The translations under genes were made by a program, and so were the position numbers. Of a stretch of 25,995 nt of DNA, positions 8,070 through 15,150 are shown piece after piece (positions within the stretch are counted from its first letter, which is position 1; each line of letters begins with the position of its first letter). Under the pieces are notes generated by a model that ran no database searches, was not told where the DNA came from, and was given only the letters and a program-made list of their open reading frames with translations. This stretch comes from Nitrospira sp. (GTDB lineage Bacteria > Nitrospirota > Nitrospiria > Nitrospirales > Nitrospiraceae), in the NCBI GenBank assembly GCA_025360665.1, contig JANYBU010000055.1, forward strand, positions 1 to 25,995, in the 5' to 3' direction.

Positions 8070-8684
8070 ATGTGGAGTCGCATGCCATTTCTTGCTCGGG
8101 TCCTCACAGCAGTGGCTCTCGGGTCGCTCATGACGACTGCCGGTGTGTATGCCGCAGATGGCTCGCCCACGATCACCGTCGGCACTCAAGAAGTCGGACT
8201 CACCGCCGGCTATCTGCTTCCCCACCGACTCACGCAGGACCACACGACCAAGCAGCAAGGCCCGGCCTTCATGCCCTCCTGGATGATGACCGTCACTGAT
8301 CCAGTGGGCGACAGTTGGTATCGGGGTCAGGTCTCGCTCGGCGCCGAGATGGTCTATATCCAGTTCCAGGAACCATTTCTCACGCACGGCCTCGGCTTCA
8401 CCCCGAAAATCAAGTACACCTTCGTCGCTCTGGACCAGATCCGGCCCTATGCCGAATTCGCCGGAGGCCCCTTCTGGACCGATCTCGCCGGAAAAATCCC
8501 GGAAGAGTCCAGCCGCTTCAACTTCGTCTTGACGGCCGGATTCGGGATCTCCTATTTCCTGACCGACCAAATCGCACTCAACGTCGGCTACCGCTTTCAC
8601 CATATTTCCAATGCCGGCACGCGATATCCGAATTTGGGGCTGAACGCGAGCCTGCCGTTCGGCGGGTTCTCATTCTATTTTTAA
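8070..8684 (+). CDS. PagL-like acyloxyacyl hydrolase (outer-membrane lipid A deacylase)
   Basis: From ATG 8070 this is a 204-residue protein with a signal peptide (about residues 1-28, ending GVYA) and amphipathic beta strands. It ends in aromatic F, as outer-membrane barrels do (FSFYF). The motif FHHISNAGTRYPNLGLN carries the His-x-Ser pair (H178, S180) of the PagL family, known to hydrolyse the 3-O acyl chain of lipid A in the outer leaflet. AGGAT lies 6 bases before the start. The lipoprotein gene follows 12 bp downstream, so they form an operon. The catalytic Glu is not located. Confidence 0.85.
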   Translation: MWSRMPFLARVLTAVALGSLMTTAGVYAADGSPTITVGTQEVGLTAGYLLPHRLTQDHTTKQQGPAFMPSWMMTVTDPVGDSWYRGQVSLGAEMVYIQFQEPFLTHGLGFTPKIKYTFVALDQIRPYAEFAGGPFWTDLAGKIPEESSRFNFVLTAGFGISYFLTDQIALNVGYRFHHISNAGTRYPNLGLNASLPFGGFSFYF

Positions 8685-8696
8685 GGAGAGGGCACC

Positions 8697-9446
8697 ATGA
8701 CGCATCTTTTTTTCCGCTGGACGCTCCTGGGGCTTGTTGGATTAGCCTCCACGACAATGGGTTGTAGCCGATGGATCGACGTCATGCCCTCCTCGACGCT
8801 TCAGCAGGAGGCCATCACGCGTTCGATCTCCAAGAATGAGCGGGTTCCGCTCGTGATGGATGGGTTCCGCATGATGCAGAACGGTGCTCCCCAGAATCCT
8901 TCGACTGAGATAGAACGCCGCATCTTGAACACGGTACAAGAGACCCACCTCTTTTCGACACTCGTCCCGCTTGGAGGGAATGTTGCTTCCCTTGGCGATA
9001 AAGTGATGACTGCCCGGATCACCTTTGATGAAACGATCGACCCTCATTCTGGAGCAGCAGCCTGGAAGGGGTTTATCATCGGAGCGTCTATGTTTCTCCT
9101 CTCGCCGGCAATCGAACTGAACTATGACTATGCCGCGCAGGCCAGCCTCGAACTCGAACGCTGGGACGGCCAGATGAAGCGCTATGAGGCGCGCTCGGCT
9201 GGTACGGCACACTATCATTTGTTCGGCGCCACGCCGATTATGCTCGGCGAGCTCAAGGGACAGGTCACGGAAGCCTGTCTGACCGACCTCATGGATCAGC
9301 TCGTTCGGGACACCAATTTCTATATGGCAAGCAACACCCCCCTACCCAACTCGCCCATTCTCACGGTGACCGTAAAGGCACGGCCCTCCCTGCGTTCCCC
9401 TGCATCTCTTTCCGCAGTCCCCGTCTCAACCGCGTCGGCACCGTAA
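8697..9446 (+). CDS. Putative outer-membrane lipoprotein of unknown function
   Basis: The 249-residue protein has a signal peptide ending in the lipobox TMGC (Cys23), so it is probably lipidated and anchored in the outer or inner membrane. A ribosome binding site AAGGAGAGGG lies just upstream. A hydrophobic patch at residues about 122-140 (AAWKGFIIGASMFLLSPAIE) could be a second membrane contact. No family is recognised. It follows the PagL-like gene, which suggests an envelope role. Its stop codon TAA is the first three bases of the repeat element at 9444. Confidence 0.75.
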   Translation: MTHLFFRWTLLGLVGLASTTMGCSRWIDVMPSSTLQQEAITRSISKNERVPLVMDGFRMMQNGAPQNPSTEIERRILNTVQETHLFSTLVPLGGNVASLGDKVMTARITFDETIDPHSGAAAWKGFIIGASMFLLSPAIELNYDYAAQASLELERWDGQMKRYEARSAGTAHYHLFGATPIMLGELKGQVTEACLTDLMDQLVRDTNFYMASNTPLPNSPILTVTVKARPSLRSPASLSAVPVSTASAP

Positions 9447-9736
9447 CAGGATGCTGAAAAAGTCCGCCAGCTTCGTTCTCGCATCGTTCAGACCCTCAAC
9501 GTTGAGGAGGAGTTTCTCGGAGGTCGGAGACGCTGTAGGGGCTTTTCCGTTCGCCAAGACCCATTGAAAGGGCGAACGGCCCACACGAAGTGCGGTATGT
9601 ACCTCCTCGGCCCTTCACTCGCTGCGGCCTTGCTGGACAAACTTTTTGAGCATCCTGCTCTGTGTGTTCTTGTTGTCCCAGACACGTGGACCAGTGAAGT
9701 CATGACGTCCCCACATAGTATTTCCGCCGCCTGCTA
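9444..9736 (+). repeat. MITE/REP-like element, copy 2
   Basis: A 293-bp element beginning TAACAGGATGCTGAAAAAG and ending TTTCCGCCGCCTGCTA, with inverted ends. It contains an internal arm ending TTTTTGAGCATCCTG near 9641-9657, so the first part forms a sub-element with its own inverted ends, as in the copies at 10407 and 22223. No long ORF is real within it; translated frames give low-complexity Arg/Ser-rich text. It provides the stop of the lipoprotein gene. Confidence 0.8.
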
Positions 9737-9821
9737 AACTGGATCGCTCTCCTGCCCGACTCCGCTCTGGCCGACCAGGCTCGCTCAATGCTATAGTGGC
9801 GCCACCACGAGGGAGCACTGC

Positions 9822-10142
9822 ATGATGGACATTGACGCATTTCGGCAAATGGTCGCAAAAAACCCAAAGGGATTCCTCGGTCGTTATGGATTGGGCAATA
9901 AAATTATACAGGCGGGCGGTAATCTCGATGAAGCGGTCGAACACCTGACCATCGCCACGCAGTTGGACCCGACTCATGTTGCCTCGCACCTGGGCCTCGG
10001 GCGCACCCTGATCTCCCTGGGGCGAAAGGATGAGGCCAGACCGGTGTTGCAAGCCGGCATCGACGCCGCACAATCCGGCCGATCCAACGGAGGCGGGGAC
10101 TTAGTCCCTGAGATGCAAGCGTTGTTACGCACATTGGGATGA
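9822..10142 (+). CDS. Small TPR-type protein, 106 aa
   Basis: The protein carries about two TPR motifs: GNLDEAVEHLTIATQLDPTH then LGRTLISLGRKDEARPVLQA. The start is ATG ATG (second ATG at 9825 equally possible), with a GAGGGAG ribosome binding site 8 bases before. It has no signal peptide. It is followed by a small gene on the same strand with a 33-bp gap, so both probably form a small operon. Confidence 0.85.
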   Translation: MMDIDAFRQMVAKNPKGFLGRYGLGNKIIQAGGNLDEAVEHLTIATQLDPTHVASHLGLGRTLISLGRKDEARPVLQAGIDAAQSGRSNGGGDLVPEMQALLRTLG

Positions 10143-10175
10143 CGAATCGGATCGTGACGGAACAAGGAGTGCCCC

Positions 10176-10376
10176 ATGAAAATTGAAGAAGCCAAACAGC
10201 GAATCGAATCGGCGATGACACAGTACGGGGCTCAGGCCGGGATGGCGATCGATCTTGTGATCAACGAGGTGCGCTCCGATCTCGGGGCTTCCACGGCCAA
10301 TGAATTGATCGACGAGTTCGACCTCGAGCTGCAATACAATATCGCGCCATTAGAGTCGGATCACTCCACCAGCTAG
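10176..10376 (+). CDS. Small unknown protein, 66 aa
   Basis: A 66-residue acidic helical protein with a clear AAGGAG ribosome binding site 7 bases before ATG. It has no membrane segment. The first half (KIEEAKQRIESAMTQYGAQA) is a helix. It is likely co-transcribed with the TPR gene before it. The function is unknown. Confidence 0.75.
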   Translation: MKIEEAKQRIESAMTQYGAQAGMAIDLVINEVRSDLGASTANELIDEFDLELQYNIAPLESDHSTS

Positions 10377-10406
10377 TCATGATCATAATTCCTAAAGCAT
10401 CTTATT

Positions 10407-10534
10407 CAGGGTACTCAAAAAGCTTCTTCAACAAGGCCGCAGGCAAGAAGGCCCCGGAAGCGTACCTGCTGAGGTACGTTGAGGAAGGTTTCGAGTCGAG
10501 AACGACGTTGAGGAGTTTTTTCAGCACCCTGCTA
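10407..10534 (-). repeat. MITE/REP-like element, copy 3 (reverse)
   Basis: Read on the minus strand it starts TAGCAGGGTGCTGAAAAAAC and ends CTTTTTGAGTACCCTG, so it is the short form of the family with inverted ends only. It has an internal GC-rich, partly self-complementary part. The element borders the glycosyltransferase gene exactly: its last base (10534) is the A of that gene's ATG. Confidence 0.7.
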
Positions 10535-11661
10535 TGTCGCTAATTTGGTGTGCGATCTCCGGACACGGCTACGGTCACGCTGCGCAAGTGGTGCCCGTAC
10601 TCAATGCAGTAGGCGCCCTCGTACCCGGAGTGACTGCCATCCTCCGCACCACGGTCCCCGCCTCGTTTTTCCGCAACCGCCTAACTATTCCCTGGGACCT
10701 TCAACCGGTCCAGCAAGATATCGGCTGTGTACAAGACTGCCCCCTCACGATCGATGTCGAGGCGACCTGGGCTTCTTATCACCGTTTTCATGAAACCTGG
10801 GAAGCACGCCTGTCCGACGAAATCACCGCCATGCAAGTGGCATCACCCGCGCTAATTATCGGCGACACACCTTACCTCGCCCTCGAGGCCGGTTTCCGCG
10901 CACAGATACCAACCGTCGCCCTGGCGAGCTTTACCTGGGACCTCGTGCTCAAGGAGTACTGCCACGCTTCGGATCTTTCACAGCAGCAGTTGATTCAATG
11001 TATCCGTGGATCCTATGCGAAAGCTGACATGGCCCTTCGCATCACCCCTGCGCCAAGAATCGATGCCTTCTCCCACATCATCGATATTGGCCCGATAGCC
11101 AGCCCTACCTCGCCTGAACGAGACCAACTGGCCTCAGCCCTCGCCCTGGCGCCCAACGAAAGAACCGTCTTGGTAGGATTCGGCGGTATTCCTCTGACGT
11201 CCCTCCCGCTTGAACAGATCGAACAGCTGCGCCACTATCGCTTCCTCTTCGATGGCCCAGTCCCACCGGGATATTCCCGTATTCACTCCACTGAGACGCT
11301 CCCATTCTCCTTTAAGACCCTGCTTGCCTCTGTGGACATCATCATGACCAAACCTGGTTACGGCACCATTGTTGAGGCGGTCGCACTTCAACAGCCAGTC
11401 GTGTACGTCCGCCGATACAATTTTGCCGATGAACCGCCGCTGGTCGACTATCTGCATCGCTACGGACGCGGCGTCGAATTGTCGATCGACAACTTCACGC
11501 AAGGCCGATGGGAGCCAGCCTTACAGCACGCCTTGGCCTCGCCGGTGCCTTCGTTGCCACCTCCCCCAACCGGGGCAGCCGAGGCGGCTGCCTTCATCAC
11601 GCAACAACTCAACAACTCGAGGACGCACATCAACGACCGCACTGACGACCTTCGCTCGTAA
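10534..11661 (+). CDS. GT-B-fold glycosyltransferase-like protein
   Basis: The 375-residue protein starts with MSLIWCAISGHGYGHA, the glycine-rich loop of GT-B enzymes of the MurG/UGT/L-arabinokinase N-domain type. The C-terminal half has TKPGYGTIVEAVALQQPVVY, the nucleotide-sugar-binding region of GT28-like proteins. By family, it would transfer a sugar from a nucleotide-sugar donor; the acceptor is unknown. It starts directly after a repeat element and is followed after 12 bp by the decayed methyltransferase gene, then the PqqD/radical SAM genes, all on the same strand. This may link it to peptide glycosylation or be coincidental. Confidence 0.75.
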   Translation: MSLIWCAISGHGYGHAAQVVPVLNAVGALVPGVTAILRTTVPASFFRNRLTIPWDLQPVQQDIGCVQDCPLTIDVEATWASYHRFHETWEARLSDEITAMQVASPALIIGDTPYLALEAGFRAQIPTVALASFTWDLVLKEYCHASDLSQQQLIQCIRGSYAKADMALRITPAPRIDAFSHIIDIGPIASPTSPERDQLASALALAPNERTVLVGFGGIPLTSLPLEQIEQLRHYRFLFDGPVPPGYSRIHSTETLPFSFKTLLASVDIIMTKPGYGTIVEAVALQQPVVYVRRYNFADEPPLVDYLHRYGRGVELSIDNFTQGRWEPALQHALASPVPSLPPPPTGAAEAAAFITQQLNNSRTHINDRTDDLRS

Positions 11662-11673
11662 GGAGTCCAGACC

Positions 11674-12481
11674 CTGCGCCTACTTGCCCTCTTCATCACC
11701 CTTTTCGCCCGTATCTGCGCGAAGACCGCGGGCCTCCTGTTCCGTGTTCAACAGCTCCTCACCGGAATCCTCCCAGCGTTGTTGCCGCCAAAGGAACTGA
11801 CCAGACTGATCCGCAACCCTACGATCGCAGCTACCGGAATGTGGCGGCGCGCCTTTCCGAAACCTGCTACAAGTGGACGTAGCGAGCTGGGAAGAAGACG
11901 TGCTCGCATGCCACAAGATGACGTCGGGAACCATTCTGGTGCTTGGAGCCGGCGTGGGTCGCGAGTCCATCGCGCCAGCGCAACGAGGCTTTCTCGTCGT
12001 AGGCCTCGATATCAACCGGGAAAGCCTGTGCGTCGGTTCTCAGCAAGCCATGGCAAAGAGCCTGCGGCTCCTCTTCGCACAAGCGGACTTTCTGGCTATC
12101 CCAATCGGCCTCACTCGAGTTGACTTCGTCTTCATGTCCGGTATCATGTACAGCTCCATCCCTGGTCGGCAACAACGGCAGGCTTGGCTTCGAAGCCTCC
12201 GTACATGCATGAACGAACAGGGGCTGGTTGTGCTCAACTTCCTGACCGCTCGGGAAATGGAGACAAGGACGCACCGGTTCATTCACCGACTCAATTGCTG
12301 GCTCACGAGGCTGCCTGAGGCCAATCAATCGTATCAATTGGGCGACACCTGTTCCCAGAGCCACTTCCTGCATGCCTTCGTCGATGAAGCAGAGATCAGA
12401 TCGGAGCTGCACGATGCAGGTGCCACGGTCGACCAATTACGCTGGCATGAAGGATGTGCCGTGCTCTCCTGGCGCTCGTAA
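11674..12481 (+). pseudogene. SAM-dependent methyltransferase gene with two frameshifts
   Basis: The 3' part in frame 2 (from about 11873) reads LVLGAGVGRESIAPAQRGFL then VVGLDINRESL, which is the class I methyltransferase motif I and the acidic residue of motif II. Upstream, frame 3 (11820-11882) gives YDRSYRNVAARLSETCYKWT then a stop. Further up, frame 1 gives LLPPKELTRLIRNP, beginning at CTG 11674 with GGAG 8 bases before it. The three segments join if one base is restored near 11820 and one near 11880. So the gene has two single-base deletions and possibly a CTG start, or the assembly carries errors. It stands 12 bp after the glycosyltransferase gene. Confidence 0.65.
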
Positions 12482-12572
12482 TAGCCTCGACCCTCCAAGT
12501 TGGCCTAGCGCCTGACCCTCCAGTGAAATACCTCTAGAAGTGCCGCGAGGGATTTGCTATCCTGCCGCCACG

Positions 12573-12866
12573 ATGACACCCACTGCGATCTATACCAAGC
12601 ACCCCGACTACGTGCAGCGTGACGTGGCCGGCGAATGCATTCTGGTCCCCATCCGACGGACGTTAAGCGAAGCCAATAACATCTATGTGTTGAATGAAAC
12701 CGGGGCGGCGCTCTGGCATCGAATCGACGGGCAACGGACGGCGCAGGACATCGTGACTGACTTCTGCAACGAGTATGAGGTGGCGACAGACCAGCTAGCG
12801 AAAGACTTCACATCGTTACTTGACGATCTCCTCTCCATCCAGGCGGTTGAGGAGGTGACCAGATGA
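12573..12866 (+). CDS. PqqD-family peptide-binding protein
   Basis: From ATG 12573 it has 97 residues (a GTG at 12540 would add 11). The core IYVLNETGAALWHRIDGQRT with the following DIV is the classic PqqD signature (L...G..IW..idG..t..ei). PqqD proteins bind the leader of a RiPP precursor (the RRE, RiPP recognition element) and deliver it to the radical SAM enzyme. It is 3 bp upstream of radical SAM gene 1, which supports the role. The precursor peptide with a YxxPxL leader lies in the same cassette at 14903. Confidence 0.88.
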   Translation: MTPTAIYTKHPDYVQRDVAGECILVPIRRTLSEANNIYVLNETGAALWHRIDGQRTAQDIVTDFCNEYEVATDQLAKDFTSLLDDLLSIQAVEEVTR

Positions 12867-12869
12867 TTC

Positions 12870-13781
12870 ATGATTGCACAGGATAAACTCACGCACCTTC
12901 CCGAGCGCTTCCCTTACTCCTGCCAATGGGAGATCACCTGCCGTTGCAACCTGCACTGCGTGATGTGCTACACGGATTGCTGCAATCGTCCCGATGCGAT
13001 CCGTCAGGAACTCGCCACCGCTGAGATCCTTCGCATCATGGATGAGCTGGCCGAGGCCGGGACCTTGGAACTCTGCCTCACTGGAGGCGAACCGCTCGCC
13101 CGTCCCGACTTTTTCCAACTGTATGAACATGCCATCTGCCGTGGATTCCTGGTCACCGTCTTTTCGAATGGGACTCTGATCACAGAAGCGCACGCGGATC
13201 GCTTTGCCGCACTGCGACCGCATCGCATTGAAATCAGCCTACACGGAATGACCCGCGAGACCTTCGAACGGGTGACCCTCGGGCAGGGTTCCTACGACCG
13301 CTGTCTTCAGGCGATCGGCTTCCTCCTCGATCGGCAGATCCCTCTGGTCCTCAAAAGCACGGCGATGACGCTGAATCACCATGAGATCCTCGAAGTCAAA
13401 CGGTACGTCGAGTCTCTGGGTACGGTGACATACAAACTCGGCGAAGAAATGAGGCCGGAACTTGACGGCGGGGTGGGTCCATTCCAATACGCACTGTCTG
13501 AACATGACCTTGCCGAACTGAACCAACAGGACTCAGATCTACAGAGAGACGCCTGCCGACGTGATTCGCTGGAACCGCCCCCTTGCCGAAGCGGCATGCA
13601 TGCATTTCACATTGACGCCTATGGGCAATTGCAACTGTGCTCCGGTAATCGTCGGCAGAGTTATGATTTGCGAACCGGCTCATTCCAAACAGGGTTCTTC
13701 GAAGTCCTGCCGACCTTTGCCTGCGAGTGGAAAGCACCCCAGGAACCGGCCTTCCTCCAGCCCAGGATGCATCATGCCTAA
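12870..13781 (+). CDS. Radical SAM protein 1, truncated SPASM domain
   Basis: The 303-residue protein has the CxxxCxxC cluster (C26, C30, C33 in CNLHCVMC) and TGGEP at 71-75, so it binds a [4Fe-4S] cluster and S-adenosylmethionine. The C-terminal region has CRSGMHAFHIDAYGQLQLC, the start of a SPASM-like domain, but the protein ends 39 residues after that as ACEWKAPQEPAFLQPRMHHA, without the usual later Cys groups seen in radical SAM proteins 2 and 3. Its stop overlaps the start of protein 2 by 8 bases (ATGCCTAA). It is 3 bp after the PqqD gene. It is likely a peptide-modifying enzyme, with chemistry unknown. Confidence 0.88.
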   Translation: MIAQDKLTHLPERFPYSCQWEITCRCNLHCVMCYTDCCNRPDAIRQELATAEILRIMDELAEAGTLELCLTGGEPLARPDFFQLYEHAICRGFLVTVFSNGTLITEAHADRFAALRPHRIEISLHGMTRETFERVTLGQGSYDRCLQAIGFLLDRQIPLVLKSTAMTLNHHEILEVKRYVESLGTVTYKLGEEMRPELDGGVGPFQYALSEHDLAELNQQDSDLQRDACRRDSLEPPPCRSGMHAFHIDAYGQLQLCSGNRRQSYDLRTGSFQTGFFEVLPTFACEWKAPQEPAFLQPRMHHA

Positions 13782-14910
13782 CGAGAGAACCATTCCTACT
13801 ATCCAATATGGCGAGTTTAGCCAACGAGTCCATGCGCAGGCCGCCGCGCAGCAACGCGTAATCAAGGCACAGTTCGAACTCACCTATCGCTGCAACCTCC
13901 ATTGCCGCCATTGCTACACCGATCCATACAACAGCAAGGAATTCTTTTCGCGCGAGCTGACCCTCGTCGAAATTCATCGCCTGCTCGATGAGATGCAGCA
14001 GCTGGGCATCGCGTGGCTCAATCTGACGGGTGGCGATATTTTCATGCATCCCCATTTCTTTGAGATCTATGAGGCCGCCATTCGCAAAGGATTCCTGCTC
14101 CAGCTCTACACCAACGGCACCCTCTTTACGAAGGCGACCATTGAGCGGCTGCAGCAGATGCCACCCTTCACCATCGATATCTCCTGCCACTCCGTGACGG
14201 AAAAACCCTTCGACTGGTTCACGCAAGTTCCCGGCTCGTTCCGCGCGTTCATTCGTGGACTGGAGATGCTCAGAGACAGCGGCCTACCGTTCACGCTGAA
14301 AACGAAAGCCATGAACTGGAATACAGACGAGATGCCGGCCATCAGACAATTCGTGGAGTCCTTCGGGCAGGAGTTCGGGCTCACCACCTCCCTCTCCCCC
14401 CGCCTCAACGGCGATCTGTCGTCACTCGCCTATCGGGTGGCTCCAGACGATGTGGTTGCGCTGCATGGGGATCAACCTGCAGACGATGGGGACGAGGAAC
14501 GCTGCGGCATACCCACCGACTTGCTTACTCCCAGCACAGACCGACTCTATCGCTGCGGCTGTGGAACCGACACGATCCACATCAATGCCTGGGGAGAACT
14601 CGGCACCTGTACCCTGCAATATGAACGGCGCCTGTCACTTCGGACACATGCGCTCGCCGATGCCACAGAGATGCTGTTTCGGGAGATCCGTGGCATGCGG
14701 TACCAGGGGGAATCACCCTGCCGCACCTGCGAGGTTCATACGTTTTGCGATAAGAAACCCTCGGATGCGCGCTGGGAATGTGGCACAGCCGAATCTCCAA
14801 TCCCTTATGATTGTGACGTTGCTCATGCGCGGGCACAATTGACGCTGCACCAGACGCTGATTCACCCATTGCGCAGAATCCACAAGGAGGTAGGGACACA
14901 TCATGCCTGA
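13774..14910 (+). CDS. Radical SAM/SPASM protein 2
   Basis: The 378-residue protein (start ATG 13774, overlapping the previous stop) has C40, C44, C47 (CNLHCRHC) and the motif TGGD (85-88) where the family usually has GGE. The C-terminal SPASM-like domain has CGCGTDTIHINAWGELGTC and CRTCEVHTFC, giving auxiliary Fe-S cluster ligands. The gene overlaps the precursor peptide start (ATGCCTGA, 14903-14910), which suggests translational coupling. By family, it modifies peptide residues by radical chemistry. The substitution of Glu by Asp in GGE is unusual. Confidence 0.88.
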   Translation: MPNERTIPTIQYGEFSQRVHAQAAAQQRVIKAQFELTYRCNLHCRHCYTDPYNSKEFFSRELTLVEIHRLLDEMQQLGIAWLNLTGGDIFMHPHFFEIYEAAIRKGFLLQLYTNGTLFTKATIERLQQMPPFTIDISCHSVTEKPFDWFTQVPGSFRAFIRGLEMLRDSGLPFTLKTKAMNWNTDEMPAIRQFVESFGQEFGLTTSLSPRLNGDLSSLAYRVAPDDVVALHGDQPADDGDEERCGIPTDLLTPSTDRLYRCGCGTDTIHINAWGELGTCTLQYERRLSLRTHALADATEMLFREIRGMRYQGESPCRTCEVHTFCDKKPSDARWECGTAESPIPYDCDVAHARAQLTLHQTLIHPLRRIHKEVGTHHA

Positions 14911-15133
14911 GAAAAAGCCGTACAGTTCTCCGCAACTCTTCCGGGTCGAGCTGAACCAGGAACAGGCCATCCTTTCGGCCTGCAGCCTGACAACCGTGAG
15001 CGCGCTCGCCAATTCACTCACCCAAGGTTGTCGAGCCAATGGACAATGTCAGCCGCCAGGCTCACCAGGAGGCTGTAAAAAATCGAACGTCTCGGGCGGC
15101 GCGTGCCGCGACAGTGGCCCGCGCCTTTCGTAG
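14903..15133 (+). CDS. Cys/Gly-rich RiPP precursor peptide, 76 aa
   Basis: The ribosome binding site AAGGAGG lies 14882-14888. The peptide splits into a leader (residues 1-28) and a core. The leader has KKPYSSPQLFRVEL, where YxxPxL matches the PqqD/RRE-recognition motif known from lasso-peptide leaders, followed by EQAILSACS. The core has five Cys overall (27, 43, 49, 58, 68) and GSPGG/SGGACRDSG, so it is Gly-, Ser- and Cys-rich. Being small, without homologous enzyme features, placed between radical SAM genes, and overlapping gene 2 points to a precursor. The cleavage site is not known. Confidence 0.8.
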   Translation: MPEKKPYSSPQLFRVELNQEQAILSACSLTTVSALANSLTQGCRANGQCQPPGSPGGCKKSNVSGGACRDSGPRLS

Positions 15134-15150
15134 CACGAGCGAAGAGCACC

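Noticed and set aside
9488..9703. Minus-strand ORF with AGCSKSLSSKAAASEG text
   Set aside because: The same text appears from the repeat copy at 22223-22426, so it is repeat translation, not a gene.
11369..11800. Plus-strand 143-residue Ser/Arg-rich ORF
   Set aside because: It is a shadow in another frame of the glycosyltransferase gene and the broken methyltransferase gene.
12540..12572. GTG start for the PqqD gene
   Set aside because: The extra residues (MPRGICYPAAT) do not match PqqD family N-termini; ATG 12573 fits better.
13561..13773. Extension of radical SAM protein 2 upstream of ATG 13774
   Set aside because: It lies within radical SAM gene 1 in another frame, and the overlapping ATGCCTAA junction fits the MP start better.
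15103..15150. Earlier start of the HprK-like gene
   Set aside because: It overlaps the precursor peptide and the extra residues are low-complexity; ATG 15151 follows the precursor stop.
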